DNA of 64,000 bases from Sneathiella marina (GTDB lineage Bacteria; Pseudomonadota; Alphaproteobacteria; Sneathiellales; Sneathiellaceae), in the NCBI RefSeq assembly GCF_023746535.1, contig NZ_CP098747.1, positions 1,370,364 through 1,434,363 of the forward strand, written 5' to 3'. Each line of letters starts with the position of its first letter. Within the stretch, counting starts at the first letter, position 1. A program made the position numbers and the translations under genes. The notes under the pieces were generated by a model. The model did not search any database. It was given only the letters and a program-made list of their open reading frames with translations, and was not told the origin of the DNA. Shown here in pieces: positions 34,604 through 43,043 of the stretch.

Positions 34604-35596
34604 CTAATCCTGCCGTTCGGCTTGACCCAAATGAAACAGGCAATCCCCGCGCACGACCCGCGCCGGTACCCGCTTCGCCAAAATCACACCATCAGTATCG
34701 AAAAACAGCTCGACCGGGGGCCGGCCTGGGGTCTCGGTTTGATGGATCAGGGCCGCGGGCTGTCCGGCTTTGACATCCTCACCGGGATCTGCCAACGGCT
34801 CGAACACCCCCGCTTCCGTCGCAAACACGGACCCTTCCTCCAGAAACGCCCGGGAGCGCCCGGCTGCGGCCTGTGGTGCGGAGGCGAGCGCGCCGATACA
34901 TTTGAGAGAGCGTTTCAGCCCGTCCCCGGCGTCACGGGCCAACCCCTTGGTGACGGCGCCACCACCGGCGAGCTCCGTGAGAATACTGCACACCCCTTTG
35001 CGAAACGCCGCTGCCGACGAGAAACCGCCGATTTCATCCCGTTCGAAATACAACGTGTAGGGCAGGCCAAAGGCCTTTTCAACTGCCTGTTTTTCAGCCA
35101 GATGGGGGTCTTCGCCATACAGGGAAATCAGCAACGTGGGCTTGTACAGCAAAGAGCTGCCGCCGGAATGCAGGTCAAACAGATAGTCAGCCCGTTCCAG
35201 CAGGGTCTCCTCGATATAATGGGCAATTTGCTGTGTTGGTGTCCCCGTCGGGCTGCCGGGAAAGGAGCGATTGAGGTTGCCCTGATCGAGGGGCGAGGTA
35301 CGCAAACCCGCCTCTGCTGCCGGGAAGTTGGACATGGGCAGGAAAATCAACTGCCCCGTTACCTCTTCAACCGGCAAAGTCCGGATCATTTCAGACAGGA
35401 TGACCTGGCCCTCATATTCGTCGCCATGATTACCTGCCATCAACAATACCGTCGGACCTGCACCATTTTTAATACTGGCAATGGGGATCGGGATAAAGCC
35501 ATAGGCAGAGCGATGAACGGAATGCAGCAACTGAAGGTAGCCCTGCTGAACGCCGTCAGCATCGAAATCTATTGTACTGGTTATAAGAGAGGACAT
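34604..35596 (-). CDS. succinylglutamate desuccinylase/aspartoacylase family protein, DoeB-like
   Basis: A 330-residue zinc-dependent deacylase. The zinc ligands are visible in GNHGDEYEGQV (His, Glu) and FDLHSGGSSL (His); LTELAGGGAV holds the likely catalytic Glu. SPLDQGNLNRSFPGSPTGTPT is very close to the pattern of N-acetyl-diaminobutyrate deacetylase DoeB of ectoine breakdown. None of the usual doe neighbours (doeA, doeC, doeD, a TRAP ectoine transporter) is present, so DoeB function is only a possibility. It lies alone on the minus strand. Confidence 0.8.
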   Translation of the reverse strand: MSSLITSTIDFDADGVQQGYLQLLHSVHRSAYGFIPIPIASIKNGAGPTVLLMAGNHGDEYEGQVILSEMIRTLPVEEVTGQLIFLPMSNFPAAEAGLRTSPLDQGNLNRSFPGSPTGTPTQQIAHYIEETLLERADYLFDLHSGGSSLLYKPTLLISLYGEDPHLAEKQAVEKAFGLPYTLYFERDEIGGFSSAAAFRKGVCSILTELAGGGAVTKGLARDAGDGLKRSLKCIGALASAPQAAAGRSRAFLEEGSVFATEAGVFEPLADPGEDVKAGQPAALIHQTETPGRPPVELFFDTDGVILAKRVPARVVRGDCLFHLGQAERQD

Positions 35597-35720
35597 GTCA
35601 CCTCATGGTAATCTGGATTGTGAGCCCAAGTTCCGGGCTCGATATGTCAATATTTGCCACGGACGGGCCGGAAATACCAGTGAAGATGTGACAGGAATTG
35701 AAATAGAGCCGGGCCGGTGA

Positions 35721-35948
35721 TTACTGATTTTTGGTATCCCGCCTGAACAACGCCCATTCTTCCATAACGCTGCCATCGGGCAAATGGCAGTATCCAACCT
35801 GACCCGCGGCTTCCGTGACAATTTTAACGGTGCCGCCTTTTTCCGCGCAATGCACCGATGCGGGGTTGGCCAATGTGGTTTTCGGTTCCTCTTCTTCGGG
35901 CAGGCATGCCATCAGGGGAAGGACTAAAATCAGGGATAGAATTCTCAT
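35721..35948 (-). CDS. small DUF333-type lipoprotein
   Basis: A 75-residue lipoprotein. MRILSLILVLPLMAC is a short lipoprotein signal with lipobox LMAC. The rest, NPASVHCAEKGGTVKIVT then GQVGYCHLPDGSVMEEWALF, is the DUF333 motif, with two conserved cysteines around the GG turn. The start at 35948 is supported by GAGG eight bases upstream; the longer open frame reaching 36395 is not protein-like. Function unknown; such proteins are small outer-membrane lipoproteins. Confidence 0.82.
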   Translation of the reverse strand: MRILSLILVLPLMACLPEEEEPKTTLANPASVHCAEKGGTVKIVTEAAGQVGYCHLPDGSVMEEWALFRRDTKNQ

Positions 35949-36086
35949 TATCTTGACCTCAATAAAAATTAAATACACGCAAATAAAGAAAAAATCTTTA
36001 ATACTATCTACAGAATCCTCATATTGTTTATTTACTGTTCCATAGTTATTGTTTTTACAGCATAAATAATTAGGGAAAAAAATAGC

Positions 36087-37655
36087 ATGCCAATCACCGG
36101 ACCCAAACTGGAAAAACCGGTTAATTTCCAGAATATTTTTCAGTCCAGCCTGCAAATAAAACCCGATGAGATTGCGTTGGTGTCCCTGCGGAATAGATTG
36201 ACATGGCGCGAGCTGGAAACAAAGAGTGATACATTGGCGCGCAGCCTGCTCGCCGTTGGCTTGGTTCCAGGTGATCGTGTCGCTTCCCTGATGCCCAATC
36301 GATGGGAGCTTGTGATCCTGTATCTTGCCTGTCTGAAATCGGGATTGGTTGCGACCCCACTTAATTATCGGTATATGGCGCCGGAAATTGATCATGCGCT
36401 GGACGTGAGCGGCGCCAGGATTTTAATTGCCCATGCGGAGCGAGAGGCGGATCTGGCTGAATCCAACCTAGTGACGTCACTACCGTTTGGGGTAATTGGA
36501 TATGCGGCTGAAGACCATCGCGAGCCAAATCTGGAACAAATGATCGAGACCAGCCCGGCAAATATTGACCTTCCGGCAATTGATATTTCGGCGCCGCTGG
36601 CAATCTTTTTTACCTCCGGCAGTACGGGCAAGCCGAAAGGCGTGATCCATACTGTGGAAACCTTTAGCTGGATGTGTTCAAGTCTTGTGAGTGCGGTGGA
36701 AATCCGCTCCGATGATGTGGTGCTTCCCGGATCCTCCATCTCCCATGTGGGCGGTTTTATGTGGTTCTTTGCCTGTTTGTCCCTCGGCACACAGCTCATC
36801 GTCGCGCGATCCTTCGACGGTGACGAAATGCTGCCAATTCTGCGCGATTTCAAGCCAACGATTTTATCCATGATCCCGGCGGCCTTGTTTGAGCTGATCC
36901 GCGATCGTCACGGTATCCATGACGATTTCGCGTCCCTGCGCCTTTGCGTTTCCGGCGGTGACAAGATTTCCAGCGTGCTTGAACATGAATTTATGGAAAA
37001 AGCCGGTATCATCGTCTCGGAACTATTTGGCATGACGGAAATCGGGTGTTCGCATTTCAATCATGACAAATCGCTGCATCACTTGGGTTCAGTCGGGACT
37101 GTTGCCGATGGGTTTGAGGTAATCCTGCGCGATGATGAGGATAAGGAAGCTGCCTTGGGCGAGCCGGGGCGGCTGTGGGTGCGGGCGAACTGCACAACAG
37201 CCGGCTACTGGAACAATGAGCAAGCCACCAATGAAGCCTATGATGACGGATGGTTTGATACGGGCGATATCATGAAGCTTGATCAGGATGGATATTATTG
37301 GTTCTGCGGCCGCAAGAAACAGATCATCGTTCATAACGGATCCAATATCTGCCCGCAGGAAGTCGAGGAGGCGCTGCAGGGTCATGCAGCGGTCGAGCAT
37401 GCGGGCGTTGTTGGCATCCATGATCTGGTGCATGGCGAAAATGTCATTGCCTATATTACACTGCAGGCGGAGGCGGCAATGCCCTCTCTTGCGGATATTA
37501 TTGCGTTTAGTAAAAAACGGGTGGGCTATAAGGCACCGGAAGAAATCGTTATTCTCGATGAAATGCCGTTTAACGCGACGGGGAAAGTTGACCGTGTTAC
37601 CCTGAAGAAGCACGCCGAAGAGGCGCATCGCGTCGACGTCGATGTAACAGCATGA
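36087..37655 (+). CDS. class I adenylate-forming enzyme (acyl-CoA synthetase), second paralogue
   Basis: A 522-residue AMP-forming acyl-CoA ligase. FFTSGSTGKPKGVIH (about 172-186) is the ATP loop, ELFGMTEIGCSH the A5 region, DGWFDTGDI the A7 motif, and NATGKVDRVTL near the end has the A10 lysine. It shares PNR, LNYRY, FCGRKKQIIVH and GIHDLVHGENV blocks with the enzyme at 28969-30513, marking a paralogue pair. Its stop overlaps the start of a DMT transporter (ATGA), so import or export of the acid or its product is likely coupled. Confidence 0.88.
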   Translation: MPITGPKLEKPVNFQNIFQSSLQIKPDEIALVSLRNRLTWRELETKSDTLARSLLAVGLVPGDRVASLMPNRWELVILYLACLKSGLVATPLNYRYMAPEIDHALDVSGARILIAHAEREADLAESNLVTSLPFGVIGYAAEDHREPNLEQMIETSPANIDLPAIDISAPLAIFFTSGSTGKPKGVIHTVETFSWMCSSLVSAVEIRSDDVVLPGSSISHVGGFMWFFACLSLGTQLIVARSFDGDEMLPILRDFKPTILSMIPAALFELIRDRHGIHDDFASLRLCVSGGDKISSVLEHEFMEKAGIIVSELFGMTEIGCSHFNHDKSLHHLGSVGTVADGFEVILRDDEDKEAALGEPGRLWVRANCTTAGYWNNEQATNEAYDDGWFDTGDIMKLDQDGYYWFCGRKKQIIVHNGSNICPQEVEEALQGHAAVEHAGVVGIHDLVHGENVIAYITLQAEAAMPSLADIIAFSKKRVGYKAPEEIVILDEMPFNATGKVDRVTLKKHAEEAHRVDVDVTA

Positions 37656-38545
37656 CCGCTCCGTCCTTTTATCAGGGGCTATTCTTCGGGTTTATCGCGG
37701 CTTTCTTCTGGGGAACCCACAGTGTCATTGTGCGGTTTTTGACAAACGATCTGGGGGGATTGGCAATTGCCTGCATTCGTCTGTATATCGCCGCCATTTG
37801 CCTTGGGTTGTTTCTGAAAATTCGCGGCTATCCAATCCGCGTTGATGTGCGAAGCCCGGTATTCTGGTGGACGACCGTCGCTGCAACGGTAAATTTCGTG
37901 TTTTTCCATGTCGGGCTTGAATATACCGATGCACATAGTGCGATATTATTGGAGAATACGGCACCAATCTTCGTCATTATCGGCATGTTCCTGATTTGGC
38001 GATGGAAAATCAGATGGGCCGAGATATGTGCCGTGGCGCTGGTGGTTTTCGGGGCCTATTACACGGTGCGGGAGAGTTTCGGCACTGGCGGGGATATTGT
38101 CATCGGGGATATCATGGAAATTGTCGCCGGTTTGGTTTGGGCGGTTTTTATTGTTGGCAGCAGCCGGGCGCTGAGCACAAGTTCCAGTATCAATGAGCGG
38201 GTTAATTTTCTGTTCGGCGTGTTTCTGGTGTCGGCCATACTGATGACGCCGTTTTTGTTTTTCTCAACCTATCACGTGACCCTGTTTGATGGTGTTCTGC
38301 TGGTTTTACTTGGAGTATTCCCCACAGCCTTTGCCTTTATTTTCTGGTACGAGGCGGCGGCACGGGTGTCAACGGTGACGGCAGCACTTCTGTTCAGCCT
38401 GTCGATTATCTTCACATTTATTTTTGCCGCCATATTTCTGGGGGAAGAAATTCGTCCCGATATGATGATCGGCGGGGCGCTTATAATTCTAGGGGTTGGA
38501 ATATCGAAATTTTCGTCACCGCAATCGGCGGCGAAAAAAACCTAG
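37652..38545 (+). CDS. DMT superfamily transporter (EamA type)
   Basis: A 297-residue inner-membrane protein with ten membrane segments in two EamA repeats. FIAAFFWGTHSVIVRFL opens the first, and VAGLVWAVFIVGSSRAL the second; LGEEIRPDMMIGGALIILGV ends the protein in the typical way. It is translationally coupled to the acyl-CoA synthetase by a four-base overlap. Substrate is unknown. Its stop codon lies inside the stem of the terminator serving the convergent hsp20 gene. Confidence 0.88.
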   Translation: MTAPSFYQGLFFGFIAAFFWGTHSVIVRFLTNDLGGLAIACIRLYIAAICLGLFLKIRGYPIRVDVRSPVFWWTTVAATVNFVFFHVGLEYTDAHSAILLENTAPIFVIIGMFLIWRWKIRWAEICAVALVVFGAYYTVRESFGTGGDIVIGDIMEIVAGLVWAVFIVGSSRALSTSSSINERVNFLFGVFLVSAILMTPFLFFSTYHVTLFDGVLLVLLGVFPTAFAFIFWYEAAARVSTVTAALLFSLSIIFTFIFAAIFLGEEIRPDMMIGGALIILGVGISKFSSPQSAAKKT

Positions 38546-38568
38546 CCTCTCCCGCAGGAAAGGCCAGG
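38534..38568 (-). terminator. rho-independent terminator of the small heat-shock gene
   Basis: Read on the minus strand, a 12-base stem (38557-38568 pairing with 38541-38552, one G-U pair near the base and one near the loop) closes on a four-base loop and is followed by seven Ts (38540-38534). It begins 17 bases after the hsp20 stop and covers the end of the convergent EamA transporter gene. Confidence 0.8.
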
Positions 38569-38579
38569 TCATTATTTTT

Positions 38580-38601
38580 AGCCGTTAAGCGGCTTTATTT
38601 T
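38580..38601 (+). terminator. weak terminator-like hairpin for the EamA transporter
   Basis: AGCCG (38580-38584) and CGGCT (38590-38594) form a short stem followed by TTATTTT on the plus strand. It overlaps the end of hsp20. The stem is only five pairs, so function is tentative. Confidence 0.3.
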
Positions 38602-39037
38602 CAATCAATTTGCCATTGGAAATTTCGATTGTCCGGGGTTTCAGGGCTTCCGGAATTTCCCGGACCAGATCAATATGAAGCAGTCCGTTTTCCATTTCGG
38701 CACCAACCACCTGGATGGTTTCCGCCAACTCAAAATTCTGGTTGAAGGACCGGGCGGCGAGGCCGCGATGCAGATATTCTGCTTCGTCTTTGTCCTTGGC
38801 CGATTTGCCGGTTACCTTCAGCGAGTTCTGGTTTGCCGTGATCTCGATTTCATTTTCCGCAAATCCGGCAACCGCCATGGTGATCCGGTAGTTATCCGCA
38901 TCTTTCTTGACGATATTATAGGGAGGGAAACTGGTATCGGTCGACGCGCGCTCTAGCCCGCGAAAGAGATGCTCGATGCGGTCAAATCCTACGGAAGAAC
39001 GCAAAAGAGGTGAAAAATCATATGTACGCATTGTCAT
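38585..39037 (-). CDS. small heat-shock protein, Hsp20/IbpA type
   Basis: A 150-residue ATP-independent chaperone that holds unfolding proteins in the cytoplasm. The alpha-crystallin domain runs from NYRITMAVAGFAENEIEITA to IDLVREIPEALKPRTIEI, with RGLAARSFNQNFELA in the middle, matching the class A (IbpA-like) proteins of alphaproteobacteria. The leader before the ATG folds into three hairpins, the last sequestering the ribosome site in ROSE fashion, and a heat-shock-type promoter lies upstream. A strong terminator follows the gene. Confidence 0.92.
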   Translation of the reverse strand: MTMRTYDFSPLLRSSVGFDRIEHLFRGLERASTDTSFPPYNIVKKDADNYRITMAVAGFAENEIEITANQNSLKVTGKSAKDKDEAEYLHRGLAARSFNQNFELAETIQVVGAEMENGLLHIDLVREIPEALKPRTIEISNGKLIENKAA

Positions 39038-39107
39038 ATTCTCCTAAAGAAGCAATATAATTTGTTTCGCCATTATTGGCCGAAACAGTCTTTATCAGAC
39101 CCGATAA
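39038..39107 (-). promoter_or_regulatory. ROSE-like RNA thermometer in the hsp20 leader
   Basis: In the minus-strand RNA, the last 19 bases before the ATG read AUUGCUUCUUUAGGAGAAU (39056-39038). AUU pairs with AAU and CUUC with GGAG, leaving a bulged G opposite the ribosome site, which is the defining ROSE feature (the UUGCU box). Two further hairpins precede it: GTTTCG-CCA against TGG-CGAAAC (39064-39086) and TTATC/GATAA (39092-39107). Heat would melt the last hairpin and free AGGAG. Structure was judged by eye. Confidence 0.72.
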
Positions 39108-39125
39108 CGGCGCCTGACAGACCCT

Positions 39126-39153
39126 ATATGTGGTCAAAAAAAGGGGAATCAAG
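39126..39153 (-). promoter_or_regulatory. possible RpoH (heat-shock) promoter of hsp20
   Basis: On the minus strand CTTG (39153-39150) is followed after 16 bases by CCACATAT (39133-39126). This resembles alphaproteobacterial heat-shock promoters, which have CTTG, a 16-18 base spacer and a C-rich -10 ending TAT. It lies about 90 bases before the start codon, allowing room for the thermometer leader. Confidence 0.45.
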
Positions 39154-39231
39154 CCTTGTGAAGATGGAAAATTAACTTTTTTGATCTAGTTTATTTAAGG
39201 AATCAGGTGAACTTTCCGCGGGAATTATTGA

Positions 39232-39675
39232 ATGAGTACAGGTCACGAAGAGGAAACGGTGCCCGCCATCGGCACGATATTTTTCTCCTCCACCTATGAT
39301 GAGGCATTGGCCCTGACCCGCGAGGCCCGTGCGTATCTCGCCGGACCCGGGCAGGAGGCTGTTCAGGAGCTGTCATCGGAGCAGAGTTTCGGCTATGCAA
39401 CGGAATCACTGCGGATGACCACGCGCCTGACCGAAGCCATGTCCTGGCTGTTTTTTCAGCGGGCGGTGCAAGCGGGTGAAATCACGGCGGAAGAAGCCCA
39501 AGACAAGGACTGTCATCTTCAGCATGCTGATGTGTGTTTACCCGACATAGAAAGGGATGTTTCCGAGCTGCCCGAGGGGCTGGTGTCGTTGCTGGGACGG
39601 ACTGAGCATCTGTACCGCCGTATAGCCCGTCTTGATCAGATGGCGATCCATGCCTATGAACGGGCCCGATCCTAG
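39232..39675 (+). CDS. rcdA: RcdA/DUF1465 family protein (regulator of CtrA degradation)
   Basis: A 147-residue helical protein of the DUF1465 family, whose Caulobacter member RcdA is an adaptor in ClpXP-driven destruction of the cell-cycle regulator CtrA. FFSSTYDEALALTREARAYL, FGYATESLRMTTRLTEAMSW and ATEHLYRRIARLD-type segments are the three conserved helices. The location next to rpmE and an ABC exporter is a recurrent alphaproteobacterial arrangement. The adaptor role is inferred from family membership. Confidence 0.85.
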   Translation: MSTGHEEETVPAIGTIFFSSTYDEALALTREARAYLAGPGQEAVQELSSEQSFGYATESLRMTTRLTEAMSWLFFQRAVQAGEITAEEAQDKDCHLQHADVCLPDIERDVSELPEGLVSLLGRTEHLYRRIARLDQMAIHAYERARS

Positions 39676-39710
39676 GCTCATAAAATGCCCCTGAAAAAGG
39701 CCCAAGAAAA

Positions 39711-39732
39711 AGGCGCTTTAAAAAAAGCGCCT
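39711..39732 (-). terminator. rho-independent terminator of rpmE
   Basis: Perfect 9-base arms AGGCGCTTT (39711-39719) and AAAGCGCCT (39724-39732) with a four-base loop. On the minus strand the stem is followed by TTTTCTT. It lies 38 bases after the rpmE stop; on the plus strand no T-run follows, so it serves rpmE rather than rcdA. Confidence 0.75.
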
Positions 39733-39769
39733 GTCTCAATCGCCGGAGAATACCCGGCGTAAAAATATC

Positions 39770-39991
39770 TTACTTGATACCGAAGCTTGCGAAACGCTTG
39801 TTAAACTTGGCAACCTGTCCATCGTCACGAACCAGCTGTGTGCCGCCGGTCCAGGCAGGATGTGTCTTGATATCAATATCAAGCTTCAAAACATCGCCTT
39901 CCTTGCCGTATGTAGAACGGGTTTCGAAAGTCGATCCATCGGTCATTTCGACTGTGATGGTGTGGTAATCTGGATGTATTTCTTTTTTCAT
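39770..39991 (-). CDS. rpmE: 50S ribosomal protein L31
   Basis: A 73-residue ribosomal protein. [19 protein letters not shown] and the C-terminal THPAWTGG with [12 protein letters not shown] are the L31 signature. The zinc-binding cysteines (CxxC) of the long form are absent, so this is the zinc-independent type usual in many alphaproteobacteria. It has its own terminator downstream. It binds the 50S central protuberance. Confidence 0.95.
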   Translation of the reverse strand: MKKEIHPDYHTITVEMTDGSTFETRSTYGKEGDVLKLDIDIKTHPAWTGGTQLVRDDGQVAKFNKRFASFGIK

Positions 39992-40157
39992 GTCGGCTCA
40001 CCCTTTGGGGGACGCTAAAATTCTCTCAGCGCGCCTTATATTAAAGCTTTTCAAGGATAGCAAGTAAAGAAGTGGTTTAAGGGGATTTTTCTTGCATTCT
40101 TGGCCCTGCCGTATACATCCTTTCATCGTAAACAGTAACAAATATGGACATTACCGC

Positions 40158-41966
40158 GTGACAGATAGCAGGGAAGCCGAGATCCGGGCGGAAAACACCG
40201 GAAAGCCGAGGGAGGGGATCGGCCACCTCGTGGAATTGCTGCGATTCGTCCGTCCCTATAAATGGGCTGTTGCCGGTGCTCTGGTGGCGCTGGTGTTTGC
40301 CGCTGGCAGTACCCTCGGGATCGGGCAGGCAATCCGCCTGCTGCTGGATAAGGGATTTTCTGCAAGCTCCGGGGCGCTGGAGCCGTATTTTATCTGGCTG
40401 ATGGGCGTGGTCGCCGTGCTGGCAATTGCCACTTTCGGCCGGTTTTATCTGGTGTCGTGGATTGGCGAGCGGGTCATCGCCGATATCCGCAAAGCGGTGT
40501 TTGATCATGTGCTTACCCTGAACCCGGCATTTTTTGAAATTACCCGGACCGGCGAGGTGTTGTCGCGGCTGACCACGGACACGACCTTGATCCAGACGGT
40601 TATCGGTTCGTCTATTTCTGTGGCCCTTCGAAATTTTCTGTTATTTATCGGTGGGCTGGGTGCCCTGATTTACACCAGCCCGTCGCTGGCCGGTATTGTC
40701 CTTCTGGTAGTGCCCATCGTCATTGTCCCGATCATCGTGTTTGGCCGCCAGGTGCGCAAACTCAGCCGGGCCAGCCAGGATAGTGTGGCCGCCGTTAGCG
40801 CCCGGGCGGATGAAACCCTGCGATCAATCCAGACGTCGCAGGCTTATACCCATGAGCAGCATGACCGGCTGCATTTTGCTGAAGAGGTCGAGATCAGTTT
40901 TCGCATTGCCATCAAGCGTATTCGTGCTCGCGCCTGGCTGACGGCACTGGTGATTCTCCTGATTTTCGGGGCCATTGACTTTGTTCTGTGGAGCGGGGCG
41001 ACCGCGGTGGTGAACGGCACCATGACAGCCGGGACCCTGGGCGCCTTTCTCTTCTATGCCGTTGTTGTCGCCGGTTCCATGGGATCGCTCAGCGAGGTTT
41101 GGGGCGATCTGCAGCGGGCTGCCGGTGCGTCGGAGCGTCTGCTGGAATTACTGGCGGAAGAACCGACGGTGACGGTTGTCGATACTCCCTTGCCGCTGCA
41201 AGACCGGTTGCAGGAAAAAATAAGCTTCGATAAGGTCCTGTTCCATTATCCCTCGCGCCCGGACATGCCGGCGCTGGAGACGGTTTCCCTTGATATCAAG
41301 AAAGGTGAGACCGTTGCATTGGTCGGGCCCAGTGGCGCCGGTAAAACAACGGTTTTTCAATTGCTGCTGCGCTTTTATGATCCGCAAAGCGGCGCAATCT
41401 CCATCGATGGTACGGATATCGCCAAGACCGATCCAACGCAGTTACGCTCCTTGATGGGGCTGGTCCCGCAGGAACCGGTTATCTTTGCCGATACGGCGTA
41501 TAACAATATCCGCTATGGCCGGCCAGAGGCTACCGATGAAGAAGTCCGTGCCGCTGCCGATGCCGCTGTGGCCACGGAATTTATCGACGCCATGCCCGAA
41601 GGTTTCCACACCGAGTTTGGCGAGCGGGGCGTCAAGCTGTCCGGTGGTCAAAAGCAGCGCATCGCCATTGCCCGCGCCATTTTACGCGATCCGGAAATCC
41701 TCCTTCTGGACGAGGCAACCTCGGCGCTGGATGCGGAAAGCGAGCGGTTGGTTCAGGTTGCTCTGGAGCATTTGATGCAAAACCGCACGACGCTGGTCAT
41801 TGCGCACAGGCTGGCAACCGTCCTGAACGCGGATCGTATTATCGTACTGGAGAAGGGCACCGTCGCAGCCGAAGGGACCCATGAAGATCTCATGCGCGAA
41901 GACGGGCTTTATGCGAAACTTGCCAAACTGCAGTTTGATACGGGCCGGGCTGCACTTACTGCTTGA
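40158..41966 (+). CDS. ABC exporter with fused membrane and ATPase domains (MsbA/multidrug type)
   Basis: About 602 residues from the GTG at 40158; the frame stays open to 40092 but that extension is not membrane-protein-like, and neither start has a clear ribosome site. Six membrane segments lie at about 30-310. The ATPase has Walker A GPSGAGKTT near 390, LSGGQKQRIAIARA near 494 and LLLDEATSALD. The substrate may be a lipid, drug or peptide. It stands alone after rpmE, a common neighbour of this exporter. Confidence 0.88.
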   Translation: MTDSREAEIRAENTGKPREGIGHLVELLRFVRPYKWAVAGALVALVFAAGSTLGIGQAIRLLLDKGFSASSGALEPYFIWLMGVVAVLAIATFGRFYLVSWIGERVIADIRKAVFDHVLTLNPAFFEITRTGEVLSRLTTDTTLIQTVIGSSISVALRNFLLFIGGLGALIYTSPSLAGIVLLVVPIVIVPIIVFGRQVRKLSRASQDSVAAVSARADETLRSIQTSQAYTHEQHDRLHFAEEVEISFRIAIKRIRARAWLTALVILLIFGAIDFVLWSGATAVVNGTMTAGTLGAFLFYAVVVAGSMGSLSEVWGDLQRAAGASERLLELLAEEPTVTVVDTPLPLQDRLQEKISFDKVLFHYPSRPDMPALETVSLDIKKGETVALVGPSGAGKTTVFQLLLRFYDPQSGAISIDGTDIAKTDPTQLRSLMGLVPQEPVIFADTAYNNIRYGRPEATDEEVRAAADAAVATEFIDAMPEGFHTEFGERGVKLSGGQKQRIAIARAILRDPEILLLDEATSALDAESERLVQVALEHLMQNRTTLVIAHRLATVLNADRIIVLEKGTVAAEGTHEDLMREDGLYAKLAKLQFDTGRAALTA

Positions 41967-41981
41967 AGAAAATCTTGTAAT

Positions 41982-43043
41982 TTATTGAAATAGAACGCGT
42001 TCAACAACAGTTTTGAGCTGAAGTTCAATGGATTTGGTACTGAAATTTGCATCATAATAGGCGCGGGCGTCGGCGCCAAATACGGGAAGCTGCGCCCTGT
42101 TTTCATACAGCCGTGTAACGCGGGCGGCGAGGGCCCCCGGGTCTCCGGCCGCTATCTGCATCAAACCATTTGTATCTGGACCCGGATAGGCCGTTGAGCT
42201 GCGTGTCACCACCGGTTTGCCGCAGGCAAGCGACTGATAAACCTTGTTGGGAATGACCCGCGCGGCCTTGTCACTTTCTCCGAATATGCCGAGGAGGAGA
42301 TCGGCTTGCCGAATTCGGTCCGGTAACTGGGGATATGGAAGGGTGGGTTCAAAATTAATATTATTCCCATCTTCCGCCAGGGCTTCACAGCCGGGCCGCT
42401 CCGGGCCGTCTCCCAGCAATGTCCAGCGTATGGGTGCGGAACATTGCTTGGCGGCCTCCACGATGATGTGAGGCGCCTGTAGGCCAATGAAACTACCATA
42501 GAAGAGGGCTTCAAAGGGATCCGAAGGTGATGGCTCGGCTGAAGAACCCGGTTTAAAGAGCTTTTCTTCGGCGCCAACCGCAATAACGCTGATTTTTTCC
42601 CGGGCGATATTGAAGGTCTCGGCGAAGAAGTCCGCATGCCCCTGGGTGTCAGCAATGACGCATGCAGCGGAATTCAACAAGCGCGATTCCCAGATACGAA
42701 GCTTATGTCCTTTCGGGGATTCGGGGCTGAATTTTTTACGCTCGAACACCTGCTTGTCATAGGCGGATATCAAGGGGTCGAATATCAACGGAATATTTCG
42801 CGAGGCTGCCCAGCGGGTGGCGGCGGCAACATCCCGTTGGCGAAAAGCCGGTACCCAGACCAGGTCTGGCGTTTTGATCCCGGTGAATAGCGCTTGTAAA
42901 TGCGCAACAGGGCTTATGCTGGGGATAAAGTCCGACACCTGCCATCCAAGGTCGAGGAAGGCTTGCCGGAGGATGCGGTTGCGGGAATAGTCAGGATCAA
43001 AGCGCCCCCACCATAAAACGCGCCGCGGCATATCATCGGCCAT
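41982..43043 (-). CDS. glycosyltransferase family 4-like protein
   Basis: A 353-residue cytoplasmic or membrane-peripheral sugar transferase of GT-B fold. The N-terminal domain starts RRVLWWGRFDPDYSRN. The C-terminal nucleotide-sugar domain has FYGSFIGLQAPHIIVEAAK, WTLLGDGPERPGCEAL and RVIPNKVYQSLACGKPVVTR, the GT4 donor-binding block. It overlaps the GT9 gene by one base (TGATG), so both are co-translated. It probably acts in LPS core or another surface glycan. Confidence 0.85.
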   Translation of the reverse strand: MADDMPRRVLWWGRFDPDYSRNRILRQAFLDLGWQVSDFIPSISPVAHLQALFTGIKTPDLVWVPAFRQRDVAAATRWAASRNIPLIFDPLISAYDKQVFERKKFSPESPKGHKLRIWESRLLNSAACVIADTQGHADFFAETFNIAREKISVIAVGAEEKLFKPGSSAEPSPSDPFEALFYGSFIGLQAPHIIVEAAKQCSAPIRWTLLGDGPERPGCEALAEDGNNINFEPTLPYPQLPDRIRQADLLLGIFGESDKAARVIPNKVYQSLACGKPVVTRSSTAYPGPDTNGLMQIAAGDPGALAARVTRLYENRAQLPVFGADARAYYDANFSTKSIELQLKTVVERVLFQ

